DNA of 64,000 nt, taken from contig CAZDVQ010000008.1 of assembly GCA_964508975.1 (NCBI GenBank), positions 1 through 64,000 on the forward strand, written 5' to 3'. The translations under genes were made by a program, and so were the position numbers. Shown in pieces: positions 45,402 through 53,625 of the stretch (positions are counted from its first letter, which is position 1; each line of letters begins with the position of its first letter). The stretch is from CAZDVQ01 sp964508975. Lineage in GTDB: Bacteria; Bacteroidota; Bacteroidia; Chitinophagales; Saprospiraceae. The notes under the pieces were generated by a model, which worked only from the letters and a program-made list of their open reading frames with translations, was not told where the DNA came from and ran no database searches.

Positions 45402-46463
45402 ATGCATAACTCTTTTGGTCAGCTTTTCCGCATTACAAGCTTTGGCGAGTCGCACGGGCCTGCCATTGGTGTGGTCATAGATGGTTGTCCCGCCGGTATT
45501 GCTATAGATATGGAGCAGGTACAGTTGGAGCTTGACCGCCGTCGGCCTGGCCAAAGCCGAATTGTTACTCGCCGCGACGAGTCGGATAGGGTAGAGCTAC
45601 TTTCCGGTATTTTTGAAGGAAAAACCTTAGGCACACCCATTGCCTTGCTCATCCGGAATGAGGATGCCAAATCAAAAGATTACGAACACCTCCGGGATAC
45701 TTTCCGACCATCGCATGCTGATTATACCTGGCATGCCAAATATGCACACCGCGACCACCGTGGTGGCGGGCGATCTTCAGCCCGTGAAACCGCAGCTAGG
45801 GTAGCTGCGGGTGCAATTGCTAGGCAATACATCGCGCAGTTGGGTATTCAAGTAGATGCATATGTACAACAGGTTGGTCCGCTGGCTTTAAGCCAAAGCT
45901 ACCAAGACCTCAACCTGGACTCGCGTTGGGATAATGCCGTACATTGCCCTGACCCAGTCATGGCCCAGCAAATGGAACAATTTATCCTCGATATCAAGAA
46001 GCAAGGCGACACCATTGGTGGTATTATCACCGGGGTTATTAGGGGTTTACCCGTTGGTTTAGGCGAGCCCGTATTTGATAAATTCCACGCCACCTTAGGC
46101 GCTGCCATGTTAGGCATCAATGCGGTCAAAGGCTTTGAGTATGGCTCCGGCTTTGCCGCTGCCAAGATGAAAGGCTCAGCACACAACGACTTGTTTTACA
46201 CCGATGAACAAGGTCGCATAAGAACAAAGACAAATTACTCGGGTGGTGTGCAAGGTGGTATCACCAACGGGGAGGACGTACATTTCAATGTGGCTTTTAA
46301 ACCGGTAGCCACCATTTTGCAGGCACAAACCTCGGTAAACACAAAAGGTGAAACCCTTGAACTGGCTGGTAAAGGCCGGCACGACCCCTGCGTAGTGCCT
46401 CGTGCCGTACCTATTGTAGAGGCTATGGCTTGTTTGGTGGTTGCAGAATTTTTACTATGCTAA
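45402..46463 (+). CDS. aroC: Chorismate synthase
   Basis: Catalyses the last step of the shikimate pathway: EPSP to chorismate, using reduced FMN without net redox change. The 353-aa length is standard. The ATG at 45402 opens to NSFGQLFRITSFGESHGP, the family's first signature; GHRDHRGGGRSSARETAARVAAGAIA is the second (here AHRDHRGGGRSS), and CVVPRAVPIVEAMACLV closes the protein. The frame extends upstream through GC-rich copy L, but this part is repeat sequence. No other aromatic-pathway gene is in the window. Confidence 0.97.
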   Translation: MHNSFGQLFRITSFGESHGPAIGVVIDGCPAGIAIDMEQVQLELDRRRPGQSRIVTRRDESDRVELLSGIFEGKTLGTPIALLIRNEDAKSKDYEHLRDTFRPSHADYTWHAKYAHRDHRGGGRSSARETAARVAAGAIARQYIAQLGIQVDAYVQQVGPLALSQSYQDLNLDSRWDNAVHCPDPVMAQQMEQFILDIKKQGDTIGGIITGVIRGLPVGLGEPVFDKFHATLGAAMLGINAVKGFEYGSGFAAAKMKGSAHNDLFYTDEQGRIRTKTNYSGGVQGGITNGEDVHFNVAFKPVATILQAQTSVNTKGETLELAGKGRHDPCVVPRAVPIVEAMACLVVAEFLLC

Positions 46464-46519
46464 TTACAAGATGGAGCATCAACTCTTTATTGACTCATTG
46501 GTTCAGCATAATTAGATAA

Positions 46520-46900
46520 ATGAACATTATTTATTTTTTCATGGCAGTTCTATTCCGAAAGTATCATAGGAAAGGATATTCTCGGAATTCGGCTTTTTTC
46601 GCGGCTAGTATAGATTTTACAGGCCTCGGAATGTTTATTTATTTCTTAGTAATGTGTCTTTTGATCATGATTCGGGTCGTTTCTCGTAGTAACGCTGTTA
46701 ATTTTCAGGAGTTAATATTATATATGTTTGGTTTATTTATGTGCATGAATTTAGTTTATGTTAAATTTTTTGATTTCGAAAAGGCTATAAAAGAAACCCG
46801 AGCAGATCTTCATAAGGATTATTTTAACCTAGTTATTGGAATAATAGCGGTGCTCCTATTTTTAGAACTATCAATCATAGAATTTTTCATTCCTGTTTGA
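46520..46900 (+). CDS. Small membrane protein of unknown function (126 aa)
   Basis: Not recognised. The 126-aa protein has three probable transmembrane helices (about residues 36-56 MFIYFLVMCLLIMIRVV, 66-82 LILYMFGLFMCMNLVYV, 104-124 LVIGIIAVLLFLELSIIEFF) and a basic N-terminal segment (RKYHRKGYSRNS). The codons are strongly A/T-ending and the local DNA is clearly AT-richer than aroC before it or parC after it. Such composition suggests recent acquisition or weak selection. No partner is evident except the equally AT-rich gene 120 bp downstream. Confidence 0.65.
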   Translation: MNIIYFFMAVLFRKYHRKGYSRNSAFFAASIDFTGLGMFIYFLVMCLLIMIRVVSRSNAVNFQELILYMFGLFMCMNLVYVKFFDFEKAIKETRADLHKDYFNLVIGIIAVLLFLELSIIEFFIPV

Positions 46901-47023
46901 TTATTCTAGATTAAATTATCGACTGTTGAATCTATGATCTATCATTACTATCTGGTACTACGCTAAAAATATACTTTAAGAATCTCTAGATAAGATTCTA
47001 TATAAGCTCTAAATACTATTTGA

Positions 47024-47440
47024 ATGAAAATTAATCTTTCTCCAACATTTATTCAAAGTTATCAATTTGATAGTCTTGATAAAGAACAGTTTTTAGTTGT
47101 TGTTGTAGAGGCGGTTTTACAACTAGATTGGAATCTATTTTATGTAAATGATATTGGCATTCTTGCCTACACAAAAATTTCATTTAAGTCTTGGAGCGAA
47201 GAGGTCATTTTTAAAATCGACGCTGGCGTTGTCAATATTAAGAGTTCATGTACTACGAGTCAATTTATAGATTGGGGAAAAAATAAGAGTAATGTTGAGG
47301 CTGTCGTTAGAAAAATAGATGAAGTTAAAAGACAATTGACGATTGAAGAAATTAACGCTAGACTCGTAAAACTGCAATCTAAATATTCATTATTTGATGC
47401 TGATTTAGTTAGGAAGTTTGACATAAAGTCTTGGTGTTAA
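47024..47440 (+). CDS. Soluble protein of unknown function with WGKNK motif (138 aa)
   Basis: A 138-aa soluble protein. From memory, the pattern LDWNLFYVNDIGILAYTK…SWSEEVIFKIDAGVVNIKSSC…DWGKNKSNVE resembles a short N-terminal module found before rhomboid-like membrane domains in Bacteroidota; here the frame stops after a helical tail and no membrane domain follows. It may be a stand-alone version or a truncated relic. Like the preceding gene it is AT-rich. The ATG at 47024 is the natural start. Function unknown. Confidence 0.65.
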   Translation: MKINLSPTFIQSYQFDSLDKEQFLVVVVEAVLQLDWNLFYVNDIGILAYTKISFKSWSEEVIFKIDAGVVNIKSSCTTSQFIDWGKNKSNVEAVVRKIDEVKRQLTIEEINARLVKLQSKYSLFDADLVRKFDIKSWC

Positions 47441-47498
47441 GATGGCTATGATCTAATGCCATCGTTGGAAAGGAAAATGCTGTTCTTTGCCCTGACAT

Positions 47499-47658
47499 CG
47501 GCCTAGCGATGTGGAGGGCGGCCGTAGGCCGTACCGCAGGGGCATAGCCCCAAGGTATGAGCGAACCCCGAAGGGCACCGTAAGGGAGCAAAGCGACTGC
47601 ACGAATAGCGAACCCGGAACGTAGCGGCGGCGACCGTAGGGAGACGCAGGCCCCAAAA
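47499..47658 (-). repeat. GC-rich hairpin element, copy M
   Basis: On the minus strand: head TTTTGGGGCCTGCGTC, CGCCGCTACGTTCCGGGTTCGC centre, then CGCTTTGCTCCCTTACGG, a second GGGGTTCGCTC, GGGGCTATGCCCC and CGGCCTACGGCCG arms, tail CTCCACATCGCTAGGC. The duplicated centre makes it longer (160 bp) than most copies. Confidence 0.75.
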
Positions 47659-47733
47659 TGAAAAAATGATTTATTGATTAAATGAGCAAATGATTATAGA
47701 TTTTATGCGTTATAGGGCATTTGTTTTATTGTA

Positions 47734-47866
47734 GAGACGCAATATTTTGCGTCTCCGACCTAGCAATGCAGCCAAACAAGCTCCGTAGAGACGCAATGCC
47801 TTGCGTCTCCCGGTATATCCCAATAGCCAAAAGTAGCCCCTTGATGCGCCATATTTTGCATCCCCG
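47734..47866. repeat. GAGACGC hairpin repeats (two copies and a variant)
   Basis: GTAGAGACGCAATATTTTGCGTCTC at 47731-47755 is a 9-bp-stem hairpin shown here in part; a second with loop change (GAGACGCAATGCC then TTGCGTCTC) is at 47788-47809; a diverged third (GATGCGCCATATTTTGCATC) is at about 47843-47862. They are separated by unrelated sequence, so they are dispersed units rather than a tandem array. Confidence 0.75.
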
Positions 47867-47933
47867 ATAAAAGTATCATCAAAATAATGTCAAAAAATCA
47901 ACAAATAATTTTCATTATTTTAAGAACAAGCCT

Positions 47934-47941
47934 TATATTTG
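47934..47941 (+). promoter_or_regulatory. -7 box for the topoisomerase subunit gene
   Basis: TATATTTG followed by CGG is a full match to TAnnTTTG, 21 bp upstream of the GTG start. Confidence 0.7.
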
Positions 47942-47962
47942 CGGCACAAATCAGCATAAACC

Positions 47963-50743
47963 GTGTCGGAAGAAAACAATTTAGAATTATACGGGCAGAC
48001 TGGGCAAGGGCCCAAGTCTAAAGCCGCTTTCGTCGCCAAGATGTACGAGGATTATTTCCTCGACTATGCCTCGTACGTGATCTTGGAACGTGCCGTGCCG
48101 CATATCAACGATGGCCTCAAGCCGGTGCAACGCCGTATCCTACACGCCATGAAAACCATGGACGATGGGCGCTACAACAAGGTGGCCAACATTATCGGCC
48201 AGACCATGCAGTATCACCCGCACGGTGATGCAGCTATCGGCGATGCCTTGGTGAACCTGGGCCAAAAAGACCTGTTGATTGATACACAAGGTAACTGGGG
48301 CGATACGCGCACGGGTGACTCCGCCGCTGCCTCGCGTTATATTGAGGCCCGCCTCTCCAAATTTGCCTTAGAAATTGCTTTCAACAGCCAGACTACACAC
48401 TGGCAACTCTCTTACGACGGCCGTAAAAAAGAGCCGATTACCCTGCCGGTTAAATTCCCGCTGTTGCTGGCGCAAGGCGTTGAAGGTATTGCCGTAGGTT
48501 TATCTACCAAGATTTTACCGCATAACTTCCAAGAGTTGATTAAAGCTTCGATTGATCTTCTGAAAGGTAAATCGATATTCTTGCTACCTGATTTCCCCAC
48601 CGGTGGTATGATGGATGCCACGGATTACCGGGAAGGTCTGCGCGGTGGCAAAGTGAAAGTACGGGCCAAGATTGAGCAACTCAACAAAACCACGTTGTCG
48701 ATACGAGAACTTCCTTATGGTATTACGACCAATAATTTGATTGAAAGTATCATCAAGGCCGCCGATAAGAACAAAATCAAGATCAAAAAGGTGGTTGACA
48801 ATACAGCCGCCGAAGTAGATATTCGAATAGAATTGCAGCCAGGCATTTCGCCGGATGTGACCATTGATGCCTTGTACGCGTTCACGGATTGTGAACTGTC
48901 CATTTCGCCTTTATCATGTGTTATACAGGATAATAGGCCTGTTTTCCTATCGGTAAACGAAATTTTGCGCATCAATACCGAGCAAACCAAGGAGCTCTTG
49001 GGTTGGGAATTGCGCAATAAACTACATGAGCTTACCGAAAAACACTTCTTCGCGAGCCTAGAGAAGATTTTCATCGAGAACCGTATCTACCACGATATCG
49101 AGGAATGTGAAACCTGGGAGGCGGTTATCGAGACCATCCACAAAGGGCTGGCGCCGCACGTGAAAAACTTTATCCGCGAAGTAACGGATGAAGACGTGGC
49201 CAAATTGACCGAAATCAAGATCAAGCGCATCTCGAAGTACAACGCCTTCGAGGCCGATGAGCTGTTGGCCCGTCTGGAAGAAGAGATTGCACAGGTGAAA
49301 CACGACCTGGAGTTCTTGAACGATTATACCATTGCTTATTTCAAGCACCTGTTGGAGAAATACGGCAAAGGCAAGGAGCGCAAAACGCAAATTATCACTT
49401 TCGACAAGATTGAAGCAACCGCAGTAGTGGCCAACAATACCAAGTTGTACGCCAATTACGCCGACGGTTTCATCGGTTTTGGCCTGAAAAAAGACGAGTT
49501 TGTATGCGATTGCTCCGACATTGACGATATCATCGTGTTCTTGCGAAGTGGTAAATACCTCGTGACGCGTATCTCGGAGAAAGCCTTCGTGGGCAAAGAT
49601 ATCATCCACGCGGGTGTATGGCGCAAAGGCGACGAGCGTATGGTATACAATGTGGCTTACACCGACGTGAAAACGGGTGTATCGTATGTGAAACGCTTTA
49701 GTGTGCCATCGGTAACCCGCGACAGGGAGTATTTCATGGGCAAAAATGAAGACAGTAAAATACTGTACTTCAGTGCTAACCCCAACGGCGAGGCAGAGGT
49801 GGTGAACGTACAGTTGTCACAAGGCAGCAAGGCCAAAATCAAGATTTACGACTATAACTTCTCGGATATCGATATTAAGGGCCGGAGCTCGCAGGGCAAC
49901 CAGTTGAGCAAGTATCCTATTCGGAAGATTGCCTTTAAATCGGCCGGTAGCAGTACCTTGGATGCCCGTAAAATATGGTACGACCCGAATACAGGTCGAT
50001 TAAACATCAACGAGTATGGGACCTTACTCGGTTCGTTCGATAATGGCGACTCGATTTTGGTACTCTACAACGATGGTCGTTATGAGTTGACCAACTTTGA
50101 GTTAACCAACCGCTACGACTTCCAGAATATCCTTGAAATTGTCAAGTTTAAACCGGATATGGTTGTCTCGGCCGTGTACTACAACGGGGCAAGGGAAGGA
50201 ACCTTTATCAAGCGTTTTAAAATTGAAACGACCAGCTTGGACGAGAAGTTTGACTATTTGCCAGATCGCGAGCACAAAGAAACGAAACTGGTGTATGCAA
50301 CGGTTAAGTCGGGGCCAGTCATCGAGTATAAAATGAAGGTTAAGGGCCAGGGCATGCAAGGTCAAATCGATTTGGAAGAATTTATCGACGTGAAAGGTTG
50401 GAAAGCCTTGGGTAATAAATTCAGCGCATCGAAAATCGTATTCTCGGCTTTGCTGGAGACAGCCAGTCCGGAAGCAGAATCAACTGCCGAAGAACATGAA
50501 CCTGCCGATGATTTGGTAGAAGACAGCACCATGGATACGCCTGAAATTGACATGGAGCTACCAGAAGAGGCGATATCAAGCGAAGTAGAAGCTATCGAGG
50601 AAGAGCCAGTAAAGGATGTTGAGCCAACGCCGCCGGTTAAACCCAAAGTGGTTAAAGAAAGCAGCAAGCCCAAAGAAGAACCTAAGCCTAACGATACGCA
50701 CTACAAACCAGGTGATACGATAGATTTGTTTGGTGATTTATAA
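47963..50743 (+). CDS. parC: Type IIA topoisomerase subunit A (ParC/GyrA-like)
   Basis: The DNA-breaking subunit of topoisomerase IV or gyrase, 926 aa. The start is GTG. Breakage-reunion domain (about 30-480): LDYASYVILERAVPHINDGLKPVQRRI, YHPHGDAAIGDALVNLGQ, and the catalytic Tyr126 in AAASRYIEARLSK. A coiled-coil segment and a C-terminal beta-propeller region follow (about 490-830), then an acidic, Pro/Glu-rich tail (about 840-926). The sequence type (dispersed propeller blades, no clear GyrA box seen) is closer to ParC, and Bacteroidota proteins of this kind are often annotated as topoisomerase IV subunit A. No parE/gyrB is adjacent. Symbol given as the likelier of the two. Confidence 0.92.
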   Translation: MSEENNLELYGQTGQGPKSKAAFVAKMYEDYFLDYASYVILERAVPHINDGLKPVQRRILHAMKTMDDGRYNKVANIIGQTMQYHPHGDAAIGDALVNLGQKDLLIDTQGNWGDTRTGDSAAASRYIEARLSKFALEIAFNSQTTHWQLSYDGRKKEPITLPVKFPLLLAQGVEGIAVGLSTKILPHNFQELIKASIDLLKGKSIFLLPDFPTGGMMDATDYREGLRGGKVKVRAKIEQLNKTTLSIRELPYGITTNNLIESIIKAADKNKIKIKKVVDNTAAEVDIRIELQPGISPDVTIDALYAFTDCELSISPLSCVIQDNRPVFLSVNEILRINTEQTKELLGWELRNKLHELTEKHFFASLEKIFIENRIYHDIEECETWEAVIETIHKGLAPHVKNFIREVTDEDVAKLTEIKIKRISKYNAFEADELLARLEEEIAQVKHDLEFLNDYTIAYFKHLLEKYGKGKERKTQIITFDKIEATAVVANNTKLYANYADGFIGFGLKKDEFVCDCSDIDDIIVFLRSGKYLVTRISEKAFVGKDIIHAGVWRKGDERMVYNVAYTDVKTGVSYVKRFSVPSVTRDREYFMGKNEDSKILYFSANPNGEAEVVNVQLSQGSKAKIKIYDYNFSDIDIKGRSSQGNQLSKYPIRKIAFKSAGSSTLDARKIWYDPNTGRLNINEYGTLLGSFDNGDSILVLYNDGRYELTNFELTNRYDFQNILEIVKFKPDMVVSAVYYNGAREGTFIKRFKIETTSLDEKFDYLPDREHKETKLVYATVKSGPVIEYKMKVKGQGMQGQIDLEEFIDVKGWKALGNKFSASKIVFSALLETASPEAESTAEEHEPADDLVEDSTMDTPEIDMELPEEAISSEVEAIEEEPVKDVEPTPPVKPKVVKESSKPKEEPKPNDTHYKPGDTIDLFGDL

Positions 50744-50752
50744 AAGGTACCC

Positions 50753-50833
50753 ACTAAACGTGTGTTTGGAATTTTAGCCTTGCTTGAAAGAAGCATTCTT
50801 GAATAAGGTCTAAAATCCGAACATACGTTTAGT
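50753..50833. mobile_element. 81-bp inverted-repeat element with MITE-like termini
   Basis: Ends ACTAAACGTGTGTTTGGA and TCCGAACATACGTTTAGT are inverted repeats with two mismatches; the arms continue (ATTTTAG / CTAAAAT) and even the centre is partly self-complementary. The inner part of the arm, GTATGTTYGGAYTTTAG, closely matches the right end of the 160-bp MITE at 53466, which suggests a relationship. No target duplication is visible. It directly follows the parC stop, so it may also form a 3' hairpin. Confidence 0.6.
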
Positions 50834-50904
50834 TTTCCACATTTTCAATCGATTGTTGTTGATAAGTTGCTAGAAATCCTTAACGATAAGTTAATGATTT
50901 CCAT

Positions 50905-50912
50905 TACTTTTG
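50905..50912 (+). promoter_or_regulatory. -7 box for glnN
   Basis: TACTTTTG followed by TGC, a full match to TAnnTTTG, 49 bp upstream of the ATG at 50962. Confidence 0.65.
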
Positions 50913-50961
50913 TGCCCAGATTCAGAAGCACTTATCATCAATCAATCAAAATCCTGTTTCA

Positions 50962-53145
50962 ATGAGTATCACGAGGTTCAACGCGATGGACACTATCCAG
51001 AATCGAGAGATTCCAGAGGTAGATGCCCCCGCTAAGAGCATTGCTGGCTTTTTTGCGAGTAATGTTTTTGGCAACGAAGCCATGAAGGAGTACATGGCTG
51101 AAGAAACGTATCTAAGTGTAAAAGCTGCTATCCAATCTGGCCAGAAATTGACCAAGGAAGTAGCCGAGAAAGTTGCAGATGCCATGAAGGCATGGGCCAT
51201 GTCAAAAGGCGCAACACACTACTCACACTGGTTTCAACCTTTGACTGGCAGAACTGCTGAAAAACACGATTCATTCTTTACCATCACACCAAGTGGTGAA
51301 GCTATCGAAGAGTTTAGCGGTTCGGCCTTGGTACAACAGGAACCCGATGGTTCTAGCTTCCCTGGTGGTGGCTTGCGCTCAACTTTTGAAGCACGTGGTT
51401 ATACCGCTTGGGACTCATCATCACCTGCTTTCATCTTGGAAGTTGGCGAAGGTAGAACGCTTTGTATCCCGACCATCTTTACCTCTTATTCAGGTGATGC
51501 GATGGACTACAAACTCCCCTTGTTGCGTTCACAAACTTTCCTCGAAGAAAACGCAATTGCGGTTTGTAAACTCTTCGACGAAAATGTCAATAAAGTTACC
51601 CCAACACTCGGTTGGGAACAAGAATATTTCCTAGTTGACGAGGCCTTGTTCAATGCCCGTCCTGACTTGCTTTTGTGCGACCGTACCCTTGTTGGTGCGC
51701 CATCTGCCAAGGGCCAGCAGTTTGAAGACCACTACTTCGGTACAATCCCTGAGCGCGTATACGCATACATGCGCGACCTTGAAACCGAGTGCCACAAGTT
51801 AGGCATCCCGGTTCGTACCCGCCACAATGAGGTGGCTCCAGCGCAGTACGAATTAGCTCCAATGTTTGAGGAGTTGAACGTGGCTGTTGACCACAACCAA
51901 TTGTTGATGGACATCATGGACCGCGTGGCTCGTCGCCATAAACTCCGCGTGTTGTTGCACGAGAAACCGTTCAACTTCGTGAACGGTTCTGGTAAGCACA
52001 ACAACTGGTCGATGGCAACCGATACCGGCAAGAACTTGCTTTCTCCAGGTAAAGAGCCGCTGAAAAACCTCCAGTTTTTGACCTTCTTCGTGAACGTGAT
52101 CAAAGCGGTGCATAACCACTCTGATATCCTTCGTGCTTCCATTGCATCGGCTAGCAACGACCACCGCTTGGGTGCTAACGAAGCGCCACCAGCTATCGTA
52201 TCTGTATATATCGGTGAGGCATTGACCCGCGTGTTAAATGCTATCGAAGCCGGTACAGGCGTTCATTTTGACGATATCAAGACAGAGCTTGACCTGGTTG
52301 CAAAAGTACCAACCTTGGCCTTGGATAATACCGACCGTAACCGTACGTCTCCTTTTGCCTTCACGGGTAACAAGTTTGAAATCCGTATGGTAGGTTCATC
52401 TGCTAACTGTGCATCACCGATGACGGCCATCAACACTATGGTGGGCGAGCAGTTGAAAGCCTTTAGCAGCGACGTTCAAGCGAAAATGGCATCTGGCAAA
52501 GACAAAGAAGAAGCCATCTTGAGCGTTATCCGTAGATACATCACCGAGTCGAAAGCTATCCTTTTTGAAGGGGATAACTACAGCGATGCTTGGAAAGAAG
52601 AAGCTGCTCGTCGTGGCTTGAACAACATTCCAAACTCGGCCTTGGCCATTGATGTGTTCCAATCAGAACAAGCGAAGAAATTATACGGCGACAGCGGCGT
52701 ATTGTCGGAGCGCGAGTTGATGGCACACTATTATGTACGTGCTGAGAAGTATGTAAAAGATATCCACATCGAGGCTAACTTGATGCACGAGTTGGTGATG
52801 ACCCAAATCATCCCGGCTGCTGTGGAATACCAAAATAAAGTGCTTGATAATGTACTTGGTTTGAAAGACCTCGGTTTATCACCAGATGCTTATGCTGCCC
52901 AAGTGGGTATCATCGAGGCTTTGAGCAGCAATATCAACGCTGCACGCAAAGGCGTTACCGATATGATGCACGAAGTTGAAAAAGCTGAAGCCATCGGTGA
53001 CCTTCGCGAAGAAGCCGTTTACTTCGGTGCTAGCGTGAAACCTTACCTAGACGTTATTCGTGGCCATGTAGATACCTTAGAGACTATCGTTGAAGATAGC
53101 CTTTGGCCTTTACCAAAACTACGCGAATTGTTGTTCATGCGCTAA
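50962..53145 (+). CDS. glnN: Glutamine synthetase, type III
   Basis: Makes glutamine from glutamate, ammonia and ATP. The 727-aa length and sequence are those of type III (GSIII), common in Bacteroidota. Landmarks: KGATHYSHWFQPLTGRTAEKHDSF, FEARGYTAWDSSSPAF, TLGWEQEYFLVD, RHNEVAPAQYELAPMFEE, NVAVDHNQLLMD, VNGSGKHNNWSM, and SSNDHRLGANEAPPA-type ASNDHRLGANEAPP. These carry the Glu/His/Arg residues that bind metal, glutamate and ATP. The ATG at 50962 is taken; the next Met (residue 9) is also possible. Single gene with its own promoter box and terminator. No PII or ammonium transporter nearby. Confidence 0.97.
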   Translation: MSITRFNAMDTIQNREIPEVDAPAKSIAGFFASNVFGNEAMKEYMAEETYLSVKAAIQSGQKLTKEVAEKVADAMKAWAMSKGATHYSHWFQPLTGRTAEKHDSFFTITPSGEAIEEFSGSALVQQEPDGSSFPGGGLRSTFEARGYTAWDSSSPAFILEVGEGRTLCIPTIFTSYSGDAMDYKLPLLRSQTFLEENAIAVCKLFDENVNKVTPTLGWEQEYFLVDEALFNARPDLLLCDRTLVGAPSAKGQQFEDHYFGTIPERVYAYMRDLETECHKLGIPVRTRHNEVAPAQYELAPMFEELNVAVDHNQLLMDIMDRVARRHKLRVLLHEKPFNFVNGSGKHNNWSMATDTGKNLLSPGKEPLKNLQFLTFFVNVIKAVHNHSDILRASIASASNDHRLGANEAPPAIVSVYIGEALTRVLNAIEAGTGVHFDDIKTELDLVAKVPTLALDNTDRNRTSPFAFTGNKFEIRMVGSSANCASPMTAINTMVGEQLKAFSSDVQAKMASGKDKEEAILSVIRRYITESKAILFEGDNYSDAWKEEAARRGLNNIPNSALAIDVFQSEQAKKLYGDSGVLSERELMAHYYVRAEKYVKDIHIEANLMHELVMTQIIPAAVEYQNKVLDNVLGLKDLGLSPDAYAAQVGIIEALSSNINAARKGVTDMMHEVEKAEAIGDLREEAVYFGASVKPYLDVIRGHVDTLETIVEDSLWPLPKLRELLFMR

Positions 53146-53164
53146 TATCAAAAAGCTCCACTGT

Positions 53165-53198
53165 AAAAGCTCCACCTTGAAAAAGGTGGAGCTTTTTT
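53165..53198 (+). terminator. Terminator of glnN
   Basis: AAAAGCTCCACCTT pairs with AAGGTGGAGCTTTT, small loop, T6 tail, 20 bp after the stop. A partial extra copy of the 5' arm (AAAGCTCCACT) lies just upstream. Confidence 0.9.
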
Positions 53199-53199
53199 A

Positions 53200-53262
53200 G
53201 TTAGGAGTTAGGAGTTGGCGCACTCTTCTCGTTCCTCGTTTCTATCTCCTATCTGCTCTCTC
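53200..53262. repeat. Period-7 low-complexity sequence
   Basis: Units AGTTAGG (agttaggagttaggagtt) switch to pyrimidine-rich units (ctcctatctgctctctcg). It borders the tail of GC-rich copy N. Confidence 0.55.
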
Positions 53263-53263
53263 G

Positions 53264-53390
53264 CACTGCGCTTTGCCGCAGTGCGTAGCGTTAGCTGGCC
53301 GGAGGGCAGCCGCGCAGCGGCTGGTGCGCAGCACGGAGCGCCAGCGAACCCCGTAGGACAGCGGCGGCCGAAGGCCGCAACGCCCAAATC
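53264..53390 (-). repeat. GC-rich hairpin element, copy N
   Basis: On the minus strand: head ATTTGGGCGTTGCGG, GGCCTTCGGCC hairpin, centre GGGGTTCGCTGGCGCTCC followed by GTGCTGCGCACC, AGCCGCTGCGCGGCT arm, tail CCAGCTAACGCTACGC, then a CACTGCGGCAAAGCGCAGTG palindrome. Read from lpd it lies downstream in lpd's orientation, beyond the MITE and terminator. Confidence 0.8.
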
Positions 53391-53412
53391 AAAAAAAAGA
53401 TCAAAGGGGGCA

Positions 53413-53445
53413 CAAAAAAAGCCCGACCAAGGCCGGGCTTTATAT
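53413..53445 (-). terminator. Hairpin terminator between glnN and lpd
   Basis: AAAGCCCG and CGGGCTTT form the stem; the minus strand continues into T7 (53413-53419). It would serve lpd, from which it is now separated by the 160-bp MITE. Confidence 0.75.
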
Positions 53446-53465
53446 ACATGTTTGTGATTTGCTTA

Positions 53466-53625
53466 GAGTATGTTTGGATTTTGGGTTTCGAGAGAAAAAC
53501 GAGCTATTTTTTGATGAGGTTGCTTTAAAAAATGGGCGCATAGTGGGGCTACGTAACTATTTTTTAAAGCAAAAATCATCCAAAAAGAGCTGTTTTTCGC
53601 CGGAAGCTAAAGTCCAAACATACTC
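53466..53625. mobile_element. 160-bp MITE, copy 1, inserted at the lpd stop codon
   Basis: Terminal inverted repeats GAGTATGTTTGGA / TCCAAACATACTC bound a 160-bp sequence that is self-complementary over most of its length (for example TTGCTTTAAAAAAT against ATTTTTTAAAGCAA). Flanks are TTA on both sides (53463-53465 and 53626-53628), a 3-bp target duplication. The right-hand TTA is the lpd stop codon (TAA on the minus strand). GAG tips and a TNA target duplication are the features I know for the IS1031 group of the IS5 family. It encodes no protein; a matching transposase must be elsewhere. Confidence 0.88.

Larger units (their letters stand above)
47441..47962. other. Gene-free interval upstream of the topoisomerase gene
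   Basis: Contains GC-rich copy M, period-7 AT-rich sequence (47662-47700, units like aaatgattatag), a family of GAGACGC hairpins (47734-47866), and the promoter of the next gene. No coding sequence. Confidence 0.7.
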
